Source: Sedimentisphaerales bacterium
GTDB taxonomy: Bacteria; Planctomycetota; Phycisphaerae; Sedimentisphaerales; Anaerobacaceae
DNA length: 54,248 nucleotides
Direction: 5' to 3'
Assembly: GCA_016933295.1 (NCBI GenBank)
Contig: JAFGBG010000260.1
Span: 1-54,248 of the forward strand
Numbering within the stretch: position 1 is the stretch's first letter; each line of letters starts with the position of its first letter. Positions 22,799-30,491 of the stretch are shown in pieces. A program made the position numbers and the translations under genes. A model generated the notes under the pieces. It saw only the letters and a list, made by a program, of their open reading frames with translations, had not been told where the DNA came from and ran no database searches.

Positions 22799-23368
22799 TC
22801 ATACCTCCCGCCTGGAAAGCTTCCTTTCGGCACCTAATTTCTTTCGCAGTTTGGCCAATGCCCGTGAGAGCTGGCTGCGAACCGTGCCGGGGCTGCTTCC
22901 AAGCACTTCGGCAATTTCTGTTAGTTTCAAATTTTCAAAAAAACGCAGTGTGATGATAGTTTGATACCTGGGTTTTAATGTTAACATTGCCTGCTTTAAT
23001 ACCGCCAGCTTCGCAGAAGATTCTTCACGATTACCGTTTTGGATATTCGATCGTTCATGGAAAATGCTCAGAGCCGTTTTCTGCCTGGTGGATTTTCTCA
23101 TCTGATCGTTAACATAGTTGGTCGAGATTGTATAGAGCCAGTTGCGAAACTGCCTTTCATCGCCCCTAAAATCGTGGAACTTCTCAACAACTTTTAGAAA
23201 AACCTGCGAGGTTATATCCTCGGCTATGTGTCTGTCAAAGAGCCTGTGAACACAATACTTAAAAACGGCGTCGTAGTGTCTGCGATACAGCAATGCAAAC
23301 GCGTTATAACTCGTTTGTGCCTGTATAATTAAATCGTTGCTCTCAAGTTCCCGACCGAAACTATCCAC
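22799..23368 (-). CDS. ECF-type RNA polymerase sigma factor, cassette 4
   Basis: An ECF sigma factor of about 189 residues. Region 2 reads ALLYRRHYDAVFKYCVHRLF, then AEDITSQVFLKVVEKFHDF; region 4 reads MLTLKPRYQTIITLRFFENL, then IAEVLGSSPGTVRSQLSRA. GTG at 23368 has AGGAG ten bases upstream; an in-frame ATG at 23410 has no ribosome binding site, so the shorter start is preferred. The gene is followed at once by its membrane protein partner, and diverges from a HAD gene. Confidence 0.88.
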   Translation of the reverse strand: MDSFGRELESNDLIIQAQTSYNAFALLYRRHYDAVFKYCVHRLFDRHIAEDITSQVFLKVVEKFHDFRGDERQFRNWLYTISTNYVNDQMRKSTRQKTALSIFHERSNIQNGNREESSAKLAVLKQAMLTLKPRYQTIITLRFFENLKLTEIAEVLGSSPGTVRSQLSRALAKLRKKLGAERKLSRREV

Positions 23369-23584
23369 GATAATACAGCTCCTAATTTTGCAGGTATCAG
23401 TTATCATCACTATTATAAATGCGCGGGATTGAAAAACGCGGCAAAAAATTAAAATTATGTTAATGCATTCTTTTCTGATTCATTCTCGTTCAGCCTTGAC
23501 AGATATTCCTTACGCAAGTATTTTGAGGCGAATTCTTTTTGATTTTTGGATTGTAATTTTGATATTTCATTTTTGCTTTTTTAT

Positions 23585-24265
23585 ATGAGTCGATTGTACG
23601 GTCTGATATTCGATGTTGACGGCGTAATCGCAGATACCGAGCCGGTTAACGCCCGGGTCACTATAAAGGTTTTTGAGGACATGTTCGGCTTAAAGGGCGT
23701 CAGGCCGGAGGATTTTGCCGAAGGAATCGGCAAAGGTGCGGAAAAATTCGTCAAGGCTGCCGCCGATGTGCATGGCCTGCAGTTGACAGACGAACAGATA
23801 AAAGCCGCCGCTTTGTTGCGTGAACAATACTTAATCGAAGCAATAAGGAACGAATCTCTACCGGCTTGTGCCGGCGTGCTGGAAATAATAGATGCCGCAT
23901 TGGACAGGAAAGATTTTCGTTTAGCTATCGCCACGTCAGCGTCTCTCGAATTGTCACGTGCCATTCTGGAATCCGCGAAGGTACCCTATCAAAAAATGGT
24001 TTATGTCACCGGCAGTGAAATTACACGCAAAAAGCCCGATCCGCAGCTCTTTCTTACCGCTGCAAGTCGTATGGGCATTCCGTCCGCTGATTGCGTTGTT
24101 TTTGAAGATGCCCCCAGCGGCGTCCGGGCTGCAAAAGCCGCCGGTGCAAAATGTATCGCAGTAACGAATTCCACAACCGCAGAAAATCTCAAACAAGCCG
24201 ATTTAATATGCGAGAGCCTCGAACAAATCAACCTCGATACTATCCGAAAACTCATCGAAACATAA
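23585..24265 (+). CDS. HAD-family hydrolase, beta-phosphoglucomutase-like
   Basis: A 226-residue HAD-superfamily phosphatase or phosphomutase. Motif I is LIFDVDGVIADTEPVN (nucleophile Asp10 and acid/base Asp12 from ATG 23585), motif II lies in AIATSAS, motif III in ITRKKPDPQLF, and motif IV in CVVFEDAPSGVRAAKAAG. The helical cap between motifs I and II fits the beta-phosphoglucomutase/CbbY group (subclass I). The substrate is probably a small sugar phosphate, but cannot be told from sequence alone. The frame extends upstream to 23546, yet ATG 23585 places the motif at the usual distance from the N-terminus. Confidence 0.9.
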   Translation: MSRLYGLIFDVDGVIADTEPVNARVTIKVFEDMFGLKGVRPEDFAEGIGKGAEKFVKAAADVHGLQLTDEQIKAAALLREQYLIEAIRNESLPACAGVLEIIDAALDRKDFRLAIATSASLELSRAILESAKVPYQKMVYVTGSEITRKKPDPQLFLTAASRMGIPSADCVVFEDAPSGVRAAKAAGAKCIAVTNSTTAENLKQADLICESLEQINLDTIRKLIET

Positions 24266-24280
24266 TTTTAATAACAACTA

Positions 24281-25003
24281 TTACACCTCGGATAAATCTA
24301 TAATCCACGGTTTTATAATCTGATTTTCAATTATGTCACCTGTCAGATTTATCCATTTTTTGCAATTATCGAGAATAACGCTGTCACTTGTTGCAACTAT
24401 CGAATCGGTTTTTATCAGTTCGGTATCCGGGCTTAACACAAGCTGAATATCCCAGTTCCAGTTTTTCTGTTCTGCCAATTCACCGATGAGTTTTTTTAGC
24501 CTGCCGCTATTGGAAACCGGGCTGTCTAAAAGCCAAAGGGCTTTTTCCACTCCGACTTCCTCAAGAAAATCACCGAGAAGCTCAACTGCCGGAATTGTCT
24601 CGGTGACTTTGCGATATGTGCCGTGAATGCTTGCCAGATCTCTGAAACTGCCGTCCCGTCCTTTTAATATAACCGCCCCGCTCATCGCCGCTTCAATCGT
24701 TATCAGCAGATTGTAACCGTCTATCGCCGGCGACCGGCCTTTGATATGATCAATCTCAACGCGATTTTTCCGCCGCAATTCGAGCTGCCGGTCCGAACAG
24801 GCGCTGCGCATAACGGCCAGCCTTTGCCTTTTTGTCAGCGAAAATCTGTCCCCGACCAGTTGCAAAGCGCTTTTTTCGGCATAGCCCTTCGTTAGCAGCA
24901 GCGAAAAATCCGCCGTCGCCGAACGCAGATCGGGAATTTTTTCCGGAGCAAATAATTTCACATCCTCCGGATGCGGACCTCTATGTAAGCGTTTGTCCGG
25001 CAT
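24281..25003 (-). CDS. DUF434 domain-containing protein (COG2454)
   Basis: A 240-residue protein that matches the DUF434/COG2454 family of bacteria and archaea. Landmarks are a helical N-terminal part (RGPHPEDVKLFAPEKIPDL, then RQRLAVMRSACSD) and a C-terminal nuclease-like alpha/beta part (DGYNLLITIEAAMSGAVILK, then WLLDSPVSNSGRLKKLI and TDSIVATSDSVIL). The ordered acidic residues recall PIN/NYN-type RNases, but no function is established and this is inference. ATG 25003 fits family starts; an in-frame ATG at 25057 is possible. It converges with the HAD gene, with 15 bases between stops. Confidence 0.8.
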   Translation of the reverse strand: MPDKRLHRGPHPEDVKLFAPEKIPDLRSATADFSLLLTKGYAEKSALQLVGDRFSLTKRQRLAVMRSACSDRQLELRRKNRVEIDHIKGRSPAIDGYNLLITIEAAMSGAVILKGRDGSFRDLASIHGTYRKVTETIPAVELLGDFLEEVGVEKALWLLDSPVSNSGRLKKLIGELAEQKNWNWDIQLVLSPDTELIKTDSIVATSDSVILDNCKKWINLTGDIIENQIIKPWIIDLSEV

Positions 25004-25160
25004 TGCCCGTTTCTCGCATTTTGTCGTGGGTATTGCACAATATAATAAGAAAAACAAATTGACTTAATTCTTTATTATATCTACTATTGAGAAAAATAAA
25101 AAACCTTATAGATGAAAAATATGCAATTTTAACTTTTTAATTTTGAACTTTTAGTTTCCT

Positions 25161-26009
25161 ATGCCCAGTCATAATTTGGCAACTATAGAAATAGACGAAC
25201 TCGAAATCATCGGCTACTCCGTCGCCGGCGAGGAGACCGTCGTGGCGATTCCGAAGCTGGACGTATGCTTCGATATCGGCAAAGCTCCCGATCAATTCAT
25301 TTCCATAAATCACGTCCTGCTGACACACGGACACATGGACCATTCCGCCGGTTTCGCTTATTACCTTTCCCAGCGAAATTTCTGCGGCCAGTCCGCCGGG
25401 ACAATTTTGACCCCCAAAAATCTACTGGCGCCCATGAGGCAAATTATCGACGCATGGTCCCGTCTGGACGGCAATCGAATCCCGGCCAAGCTCGTCGGCG
25501 TAACAGCGGGCGATGAATACCCGATAAAACCGAATCTTTTCGCGAGAGTATTCCCGACAAAACACTGCCGCGGCTCCGTCGGTTACAGCGTTATCGAAAA
25601 ACGCAAAAAGCTCAAGCCGGAATATGCCGGTTTGACGGGCCGGCAAATCGTCGAATTGAAAAAGCAGGGTATAGAAATCGATAATCCCCTTGAGATTCCT
25701 ATTGTCACCTATATCGGCGACACTCAATACGTCGATTATTCTCAACTAAATTACATCGTCGAAAGCAAAATATTGATTGCCGAATGCACGTTCTACGAAG
25801 ACGAGCATACAACCAGAGCCGAGGCCGGCAAACACATGCATATCGATGAATTCGCGACGCTGCTGAGTAAACTGCAAAACGAGCATATAATCGTCACGCA
25901 CACCACGCAGCGCACCTCAATGCGCGAGATACGCAGAATACTGAAAAACGCAATGCCTAAAGATAAGTACGACCGAATCACCCTGCTCATGGCAAAAGAC
26001 GCAATATAA
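25161..26009 (+). CDS. Ribonuclease Z-like metallo-beta-lactamase fold protein
   Basis: A 282-residue MBL-fold hydrolase. The zinc motif HxHxDH is present as THGHMDHSAG (His56, His58, Asp60, His61), with further candidate ligands in TKHCRG, TYIGDTQ, AECTF and IIVTHTTQRTS. The domain order matches tRNase Z-type proteins, which cut the 3' trailer of pre-tRNA, and the family includes planctomycete forms of this length. The flexible exosite arm of typical RNase Z is not obvious, so a related phosphodiesterase is the alternative. It lies 103 bases from the divergent DUF434 gene and is a single-gene unit. Confidence 0.82.
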   Translation: MPSHNLATIEIDELEIIGYSVAGEETVVAIPKLDVCFDIGKAPDQFISINHVLLTHGHMDHSAGFAYYLSQRNFCGQSAGTILTPKNLLAPMRQIIDAWSRLDGNRIPAKLVGVTAGDEYPIKPNLFARVFPTKHCRGSVGYSVIEKRKKLKPEYAGLTGRQIVELKKQGIEIDNPLEIPIVTYIGDTQYVDYSQLNYIVESKILIAECTFYEDEHTTRAEAGKHMHIDEFATLLSKLQNEHIIVTHTTQRTSMREIRRILKNAMPKDKYDRITLLMAKDAI

Positions 26010-26012
26010 CCG

Positions 26013-26030
26013 GTTCGAATACATTCGAAC
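26013..26030. terminator. Hairpin between convergent rnz-like and HAAS genes
   Basis: GTTCGAAT and ATTCGAAC form a perfect 8-base inverted repeat with two bases between, so the outer seven pair around a small loop. It sits in the 26-base gap between two convergent stop codons. No long T-run follows, so termination strength is uncertain. Confidence 0.45.
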
Positions 26031-26035
26031 ACCGC

Positions 26036-26743
26036 TTATCTTTTAGCTTGTCGTAATTTCGAGGGCCGTACCAGGATTACCCCCAATAACAAAACCAGCG
26101 GCAAAAATATCGACTGTATAAGTCCTTGAAAAACCTTAAACATTGACATTTGCCCGAGTTCCTGTGCGCTTAAAAGGCGAGCAGAGACAATCGAAGATAA
26201 GAATTTAGTTGTAAATGTCCCCAATACTATTGCAAAAACAATGATAAAGAGCACAATCTTACCACGAACACTATCGGCTATCTTGAAGAACGAATCGCCG
26301 CTTAATCTTTTTGTCCTGCTGATTCGATATACGACGAATATAATTATAACAAAGAATGTCACTTGTGACAATAAATCGATAACATTTAACGTATAACCTC
26401 TTAATCCGATAAATACGGCGAGAATCTGACATATACGCGAAACAACCTGCCCGATATATGTAACGATAAGCCAGCCAAAAACAACAATTCCTACACGGGA
26501 AAGTCTCTTTCGCCATAATATCGATGTATTTACCTTCGCATATTCCTCCGACAGGCTGTCCGAACGGCCGAGACGATGAGCGGCGACCATAAAAGCCTCT
26601 TCTTCAGTCAACTCCGACAATGTTAAAAGCTCAATTTCCTCACGCAGATGATTTTCCAGCTCGTCGATATCCGTTTTCTCGAAGCTCTGCTGCCCGGCAA
26701 GACCGCTTCGCCACGTTTTTATTTTTTCGTTCAGCTCAAACAT
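26036..26743 (-). CDS. HAAS/permease-prefix domain membrane protein, second copy
   Basis: A 235-residue protein. The N-terminal 70 residues form a helical prefix (MFELNEKIKTWRSGL, DIDELENHLREEIELLTLSE, TEEEAFMVAAHRLG) of the type known as HAAS or permease-prefix domain. About five membrane helices follow (for example VGIVVFGWLIVTYIGQVV and VLFIIVFAIVLGTF). The ATG at 26743 has GGGAGAA eight bases upstream. It follows the larger HAAS protein and PadR in one operon. In other phyla this prefix is often fused to MacB-like permeases and found beside PadR genes, so a role in sensing or controlling the permease array is plausible but not shown. Confidence 0.72.
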   Translation of the reverse strand: MFELNEKIKTWRSGLAGQQSFEKTDIDELENHLREEIELLTLSELTEEEAFMVAAHRLGRSDSLSEEYAKVNTSILWRKRLSRVGIVVFGWLIVTYIGQVVSRICQILAVFIGLRGYTLNVIDLLSQVTFFVIIIFVVYRISRTKRLSGDSFFKIADSVRGKIVLFIIVFAIVLGTFTTKFLSSIVSARLLSAQELGQMSMFKVFQGLIQSIFLPLVLLLGVILVRPSKLRQAKR

Positions 26744-26777
26744 ACTTTTTTCTCCCATTTTTTCTCAAAACCGTTTT

Positions 26778-27869
26778 TTATCCATCCGATTCGAGCGATT
26801 CCATATCGATATTTTTTGTTTCCACGGCGCCTTCCAGACGATAACTGAATACACCCGGCTCGGGAAACTCTATAGCTTCCGGATGAGTGACATCGTTGTA
26901 ATCGACCCAGAACGTATGATTTTTTCTCCAGTGTTTTTCCCCGCCGAGAGGAATTTTAATCATCCTGTAATCATTTACACGAACGGCAATCAAATTAAAC
27001 CAGCTTTCAAAAACTACAATGTCACTATACTGTGACCAGTGTATTTTCTGAATGCTGTCAACGTCTTCGGCGAGCCGAGCTATTTCTTTTGAAATATTCC
27101 CTTGTTTTTCTCTTATATAGAGATAATGATTCGGCGGATCAATCGACGGCATATCTGCGACATAAGCCTCGAATTTGCCGTCGGGAGATACCTGCGACTG
27201 GACGATTCTGTGCCCAATAAAGGCCGCCCTTGCCCAGCCTCCCCACCAGGAAGTCGTAAGAATAATAGCCATCCCGATGAAAATATATATCGGAGACAGG
27301 ATGAACGCCGGAATCAATGACTTAAGAACGAATCTCATTTTATTCCTGACTCGCTTGAGCAATTTCAGCCCCCATGACATACCAAACAAAGCGAATAACA
27401 GGAAGAAAGAGCACGAAAACGAGAATCTGCCTATTGTTTGAAGAGCGTTCCCAAAAGTGGCCCAGTGATGTGAGTTAGTCCAGCCGTGCAGCATCCAGCC
27501 GGTTGTTCCGAGCCATCCTATAATCCCGCAAAAGCCTATAAAAAGCAGCATCATAATAAAGCGGTCGCTGCGATAATTCCCGTCGGAATTCATAGATATC
27601 ACCTCATTGTTAATAATTCCTATTAATCCGGAATCATTATTAACTTTCGAAAATTCTTCGCTTAAAACATTTATATCACCCAATTGAGCGGACGCGGCGT
27701 CGAAATCCTGTTCGGTAATTTTTCCATTCCGCGCAAGATGTTCCATCTCGTCGCGCAAATGATTTTCCAGCTCATCCATGTCGGCTCGCCTTATCCCGCC
27801 ATTTTCCCGGAGCTTCCTGCGCCATTTTGCAATCGCATCATTCAGGTCAAACAAGGTCTCTTCTCCCAT
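26778..27869 (-). CDS. HAAS/permease-prefix domain membrane protein, first copy
   Basis: A 363-residue protein. Residues 1-75 repeat the prefix seen in the next gene (FDLNDAIAKWRRKL, DMDELENHLRDEMEHLARNG, TEQDFDAASAQLG). Four membrane helices follow (about 110-235, e.g. FIMMLLFIGFCGIIGWLG), then a soluble C-terminal domain of about 125 residues (SQVSPDGKFEAYVADMPS, IVVFESWFNLIAV) that resembles WD40/PD40-like beta repeats and would lie outside the membrane. ATG 27869 has GGAG upstream at the right distance and overlaps the padR stop by 28 bases, so expression is coupled to padR. Confidence 0.74.
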   Translation of the reverse strand: MGEETLFDLNDAIAKWRRKLRENGGIRRADMDELENHLRDEMEHLARNGKITEQDFDAASAQLGDINVLSEEFSKVNNDSGLIGIINNEVISMNSDGNYRSDRFIMMLLFIGFCGIIGWLGTTGWMLHGWTNSHHWATFGNALQTIGRFSFSCSFFLLFALFGMSWGLKLLKRVRNKMRFVLKSLIPAFILSPIYIFIGMAIILTTSWWGGWARAAFIGHRIVQSQVSPDGKFEAYVADMPSIDPPNHYLYIREKQGNISKEIARLAEDVDSIQKIHWSQYSDIVVFESWFNLIAVRVNDYRMIKIPLGGEKHWRKNHTFWVDYNDVTHPEAIEFPEPGVFSYRLEGAVETKNIDMESLESDG

Positions 27870-28183
27870 AATTTCTCCAAAATCGAATGGACCAGCATCC
27901 ATTGATTTTTCTGCTGTTTTAGTATTTTTGTTCCCTCATCTTTAATCCGGTAGTACTTACGCTTTCTGCCCGAATCGGAAGTTCGCATATTCGATTCGAT
28001 CAGGCCCTGCTGCTCAAGCCGATGCAGCACGGGATAAAGCATCCCATCGGACCACTGAATATTGTCGTTCGATAGCCGCCGGACTCGCTTAATTATAGCA
28101 TAACCGTAACTTTCACCTTCGGCAAGAATTGAAAGAATCAAAGGTGTGGCAGAGGCGGCAACCAAATCTTTCGATAAAGCCAC
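27842..28183 (-). CDS. PadR-family transcriptional repressor
   Basis: A 113-residue winged-helix regulator. The PadR pattern is clear: LVAASATPLILSILAEGES, YGYAIIKRVRRLS, then GMLYPVLHRLEQQGLIES and GRKRKYYRIKDEGTKIL. Such proteins bind as dimers to inverted repeats and usually repress themselves and the genes behind them. Translation starts at GTG 28183 with AGGAG eight bases upstream. It heads an operon with two HAAS-domain membrane proteins. A candidate operator lies 60 bases upstream. Confidence 0.93.
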   Translation of the reverse strand: MALSKDLVAASATPLILSILAEGESYGYAIIKRVRRLSNDNIQWSDGMLYPVLHRLEQQGLIESNMRTSDSGRKRKYYRIKDEGTKILKQQKNQWMLVHSILEKLWEKRPCLT

Positions 28184-28243
28184 TTTAATTTCTCCTGAAT
28201 ATAATCACATTCAACTTTCGGAAATCCATATACATATAACTTC

Positions 28244-28266
28244 TATACATAATACTTCTATGTATA
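28244..28266. promoter_or_regulatory. Inverted repeat upstream of padR, candidate operator
   Basis: TATACAT, nine bases, ATGTATA: a perfect 7-base inverted repeat 60 bases before the padR start. A further ATACATA-type half-site lies 14 bases upstream on the plus strand (28230s). The ATGT/ACAT core is typical of PadR operators, so autoregulation is likely. Confidence 0.5.
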
Positions 28267-28811
28267 TATGTCAATAAAAAAATCAGAAAAAAATAAAAAC
28301 ATCGACTGAAAGATAAACCTCCGGCAGTAAATCTTTCTCGCCTTCCGATACGTTACAAAACAACCTATTTACTTGTCATAAAAGAGCTTATGCCAAAAAG
28401 CAATACGCATTACACAGAATGCTGAACGAGAAAATTGGGTTCGTTTTGCAAAAAAAGTTCATAGGTGCATAAGTGCAAAGGCGCATAAACATATCGTGGC
28501 GTATATGAGTATATGTGTGTACTCATTTTCTTGATAAATATAGACTTACGATGCTCATAGATAAAATATCAACCCCTTGGGGGTAAAATATTAAAAGTCA
28601 AAAATCAAAATGACATATCAAAATTAAAAATTGTTCTCCTAAATACAGTGAACTCTTCTCAAAACCGATAGGCTTATTTTTGATTTTTACATTGTGGTTT
28701 TACATTTTGAATTGTGTTAGTGAACTATCCTTAGTTCGATAACTATCTTACACATTTCCGGCAAAAATTCAAGACAAATCTGCTGATTTTTTTGGTCCAT
28801 TATGTTTAATT
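28267..28811. other. Gene-free AT-rich stretch with imperfect inverted repeat
   Basis: About 545 bases lie between the padR promoter and the tolC stop, without a supportable gene. Two low-complexity blocks built from AAATCAAAA and TTTTGATTTTT units (28593-28632 and 28676-28713) are roughly inverse to one another. It may be a decayed dispersed repeat. A small CCCC/GGGG palindrome sits near 28572-28582. No clear terminator for the large efflux operon was found here. Confidence 0.45.
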
Positions 28812-30482
28812 TCAGGGATTACTCGCATCGATATCGGCCGGGGATATTTGAATCTGCCCCTGTCCCAAAAGAGCACCCGTGGCTCGTGCCAGGTTTATCT
28901 GGGCGATTTCATAGTCGGCAAAAGCGTAAATCTTCCGCAACTGCGCATCGGCAAGCCCCGTCGCCGAGTACAGAACATTCGTACTCGTGCTTTTGCCGAG
29001 CTGGAACTGCGACTGCTCGACCCTGTAATCCCTGTAAGCGGCAGTAACGCCCTGCTCTGCGGCAAGAATCCTGCGCCAGCTACTCTCTAATCCGCTGACG
29101 GCCTCATAAACTTCCAGCCTGATAATTTGCCGATATTTGTCACGCGAAGAGATATCCTGCAATTTTTCAAGCTTCGCCTGCCGCAGCCGCGCTTTGGCCG
29201 AACGGTTACCTAAAGGTATGGAAGCTGAAATTCCTATCGAGTGGTCGTCGAACGAATTGCCGTGAAGATCTCCGAAAGCGTCCACCGGGCCTGAGTCCTG
29301 AGCACTTGCCGAGTACGTGTAGCTGAACGTAACATCCGGCAAAAGCGAATTGCGAGCCAGTTCAAGATTAAGCTCGTCAACGGTCAGACGCTGCTCCAGT
29401 TCCACCATTTCCATACGGTTGGCAAGTGCCTGCTCGACAAGCCGCTTTTCATCCAGCTCCAAACCCAGCGGATTCGGCTCGGTTTGCGTGAGAATTTCCA
29501 CCGGAGCCTCCAACGGCAGATCCTGACGGTTGATTATCCGAAGAAGCTCGCGCTGATAACTCTGCACGGCGTTTTCGGCGTTAATCACGGATTCGAGCCG
29601 TCCGGCAAGACCCGCTTCGGCGCGGACGATTTCGATTTTCGCCGCCGAGCCGGCGGCAACTTTTTTCTTGGCCTGGTGGAACTGATCCTGAGCTAATTTA
29701 TACTGCTCCCGGCGGACTTCAAGCTCCTTTCGAGCGGCATAAAAACGCCAGTAGGCGATGTCGGCATTTGCCAGCAGATTAATAGCCGCAAGTTTGGTTC
29801 TGGCGCTTGTTATATTCCATTGATGAGCCGCAATGCGAATATACTGCGTGTTGACACGTGTGCCGGCGCCCTTAAACAACGACTGGATGTAAGAGACGCT
29901 TGCTGAGGCCTGTGCAATACCCCCGGAAGAATAGTTATCACTAAACGGTAAATCCACCTGAAGCTCACCGCCGGTCGGCAAGGGCTTTTCAATTCCCACT
30001 TCGCCGCTCTGTGATCTCGAGACGGCTCCCGTTCCCACCGTTTCAGAACGCTGATAATTTGTCGAGCCGTAAACCGTCGAATCAAACACGGCTTTTTCCT
30101 GTTCGAGTGACTGTTGCGCAATTGCCGGGCTTAAAAGCTCAATCTTCAGGTTAAGATTATTCTCCAGAGCGGCCGCACGTACCTGCTCGATAGACAAAGA
30201 CACCGTCTTTAACGGCTGATTCGGTTCGGCGGCTTCCTGGATAATCTTCTCGGTCGCCTGCTCGACCGTTACCGGCGGCAAAGTCGATTTATCGGCCAGT
30301 TTTATCGCATCAATCCTGTCGAGACCGGATTTCAGCGTCTGATCAGATATGTTGTCAGTTCGCCATGAACTGCAACCGGACACAATAATGATAACTGCGA
30401 ATACTTTAACTATTCTTCGGCACACTAAAGATATACCCGAAAAATAGTTGTTAAATAGCTCTTTGTTCCTGCATTTTTTCAT
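28812..30482 (-). CDS. TolC-family outer membrane efflux lipoprotein
   Basis: A 556-residue outer-membrane channel of the TolC/OEP family. The N-terminus is a lipoprotein signal ending VSGCSS, with Cys37 as the lipid-bearing residue. Two OEP repeats follow (roughly 95-310 and 330-545), with typical coiled-coil helices (AKKKVAAGSAAKIEIVRAEA; RQAKLEKLQDIS) and porin strands (GISASIPLGNRSAKA). It begins nine bases after the last permease gene and is the 3' end of the long permease operon, so it probably provides the outer-membrane duct for those exporters. GAGAG precedes the ATG. No membrane-fusion protein gene is in view. Confidence 0.9.
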   Translation of the reverse strand: MKKCRNKELFNNYFSGISLVCRRIVKVFAVIIIVSGCSSWRTDNISDQTLKSGLDRIDAIKLADKSTLPPVTVEQATEKIIQEAAEPNQPLKTVSLSIEQVRAAALENNLNLKIELLSPAIAQQSLEQEKAVFDSTVYGSTNYQRSETVGTGAVSRSQSGEVGIEKPLPTGGELQVDLPFSDNYSSGGIAQASASVSYIQSLFKGAGTRVNTQYIRIAAHQWNITSARTKLAAINLLANADIAYWRFYAARKELEVRREQYKLAQDQFHQAKKKVAAGSAAKIEIVRAEAGLAGRLESVINAENAVQSYQRELLRIINRQDLPLEAPVEILTQTEPNPLGLELDEKRLVEQALANRMEMVELEQRLTVDELNLELARNSLLPDVTFSYTYSASAQDSGPVDAFGDLHGNSFDDHSIGISASIPLGNRSAKARLRQAKLEKLQDISSRDKYRQIIRLEVYEAVSGLESSWRRILAAEQGVTAAYRDYRVEQSQFQLGKSTSTNVLYSATGLADAQLRKIYAFADYEIAQINLARATGALLGQGQIQISPADIDASNP

Positions 30483-30491
30483 AATATACTC

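Noticed and set aside
22794-22833. Start of the cassette 4 partner at 22833
   Set aside because: It would overlap the sigma gene by 35 bases, while ATG 22794 has GGAGG at good spacing directly after the sigma gene.
28570-28590. CCCC/GGGG palindrome as terminator of the efflux operon
   Set aside because: The stem is short, no T-run follows in the minus direction, and it lies over 200 bases past the tolC stop.
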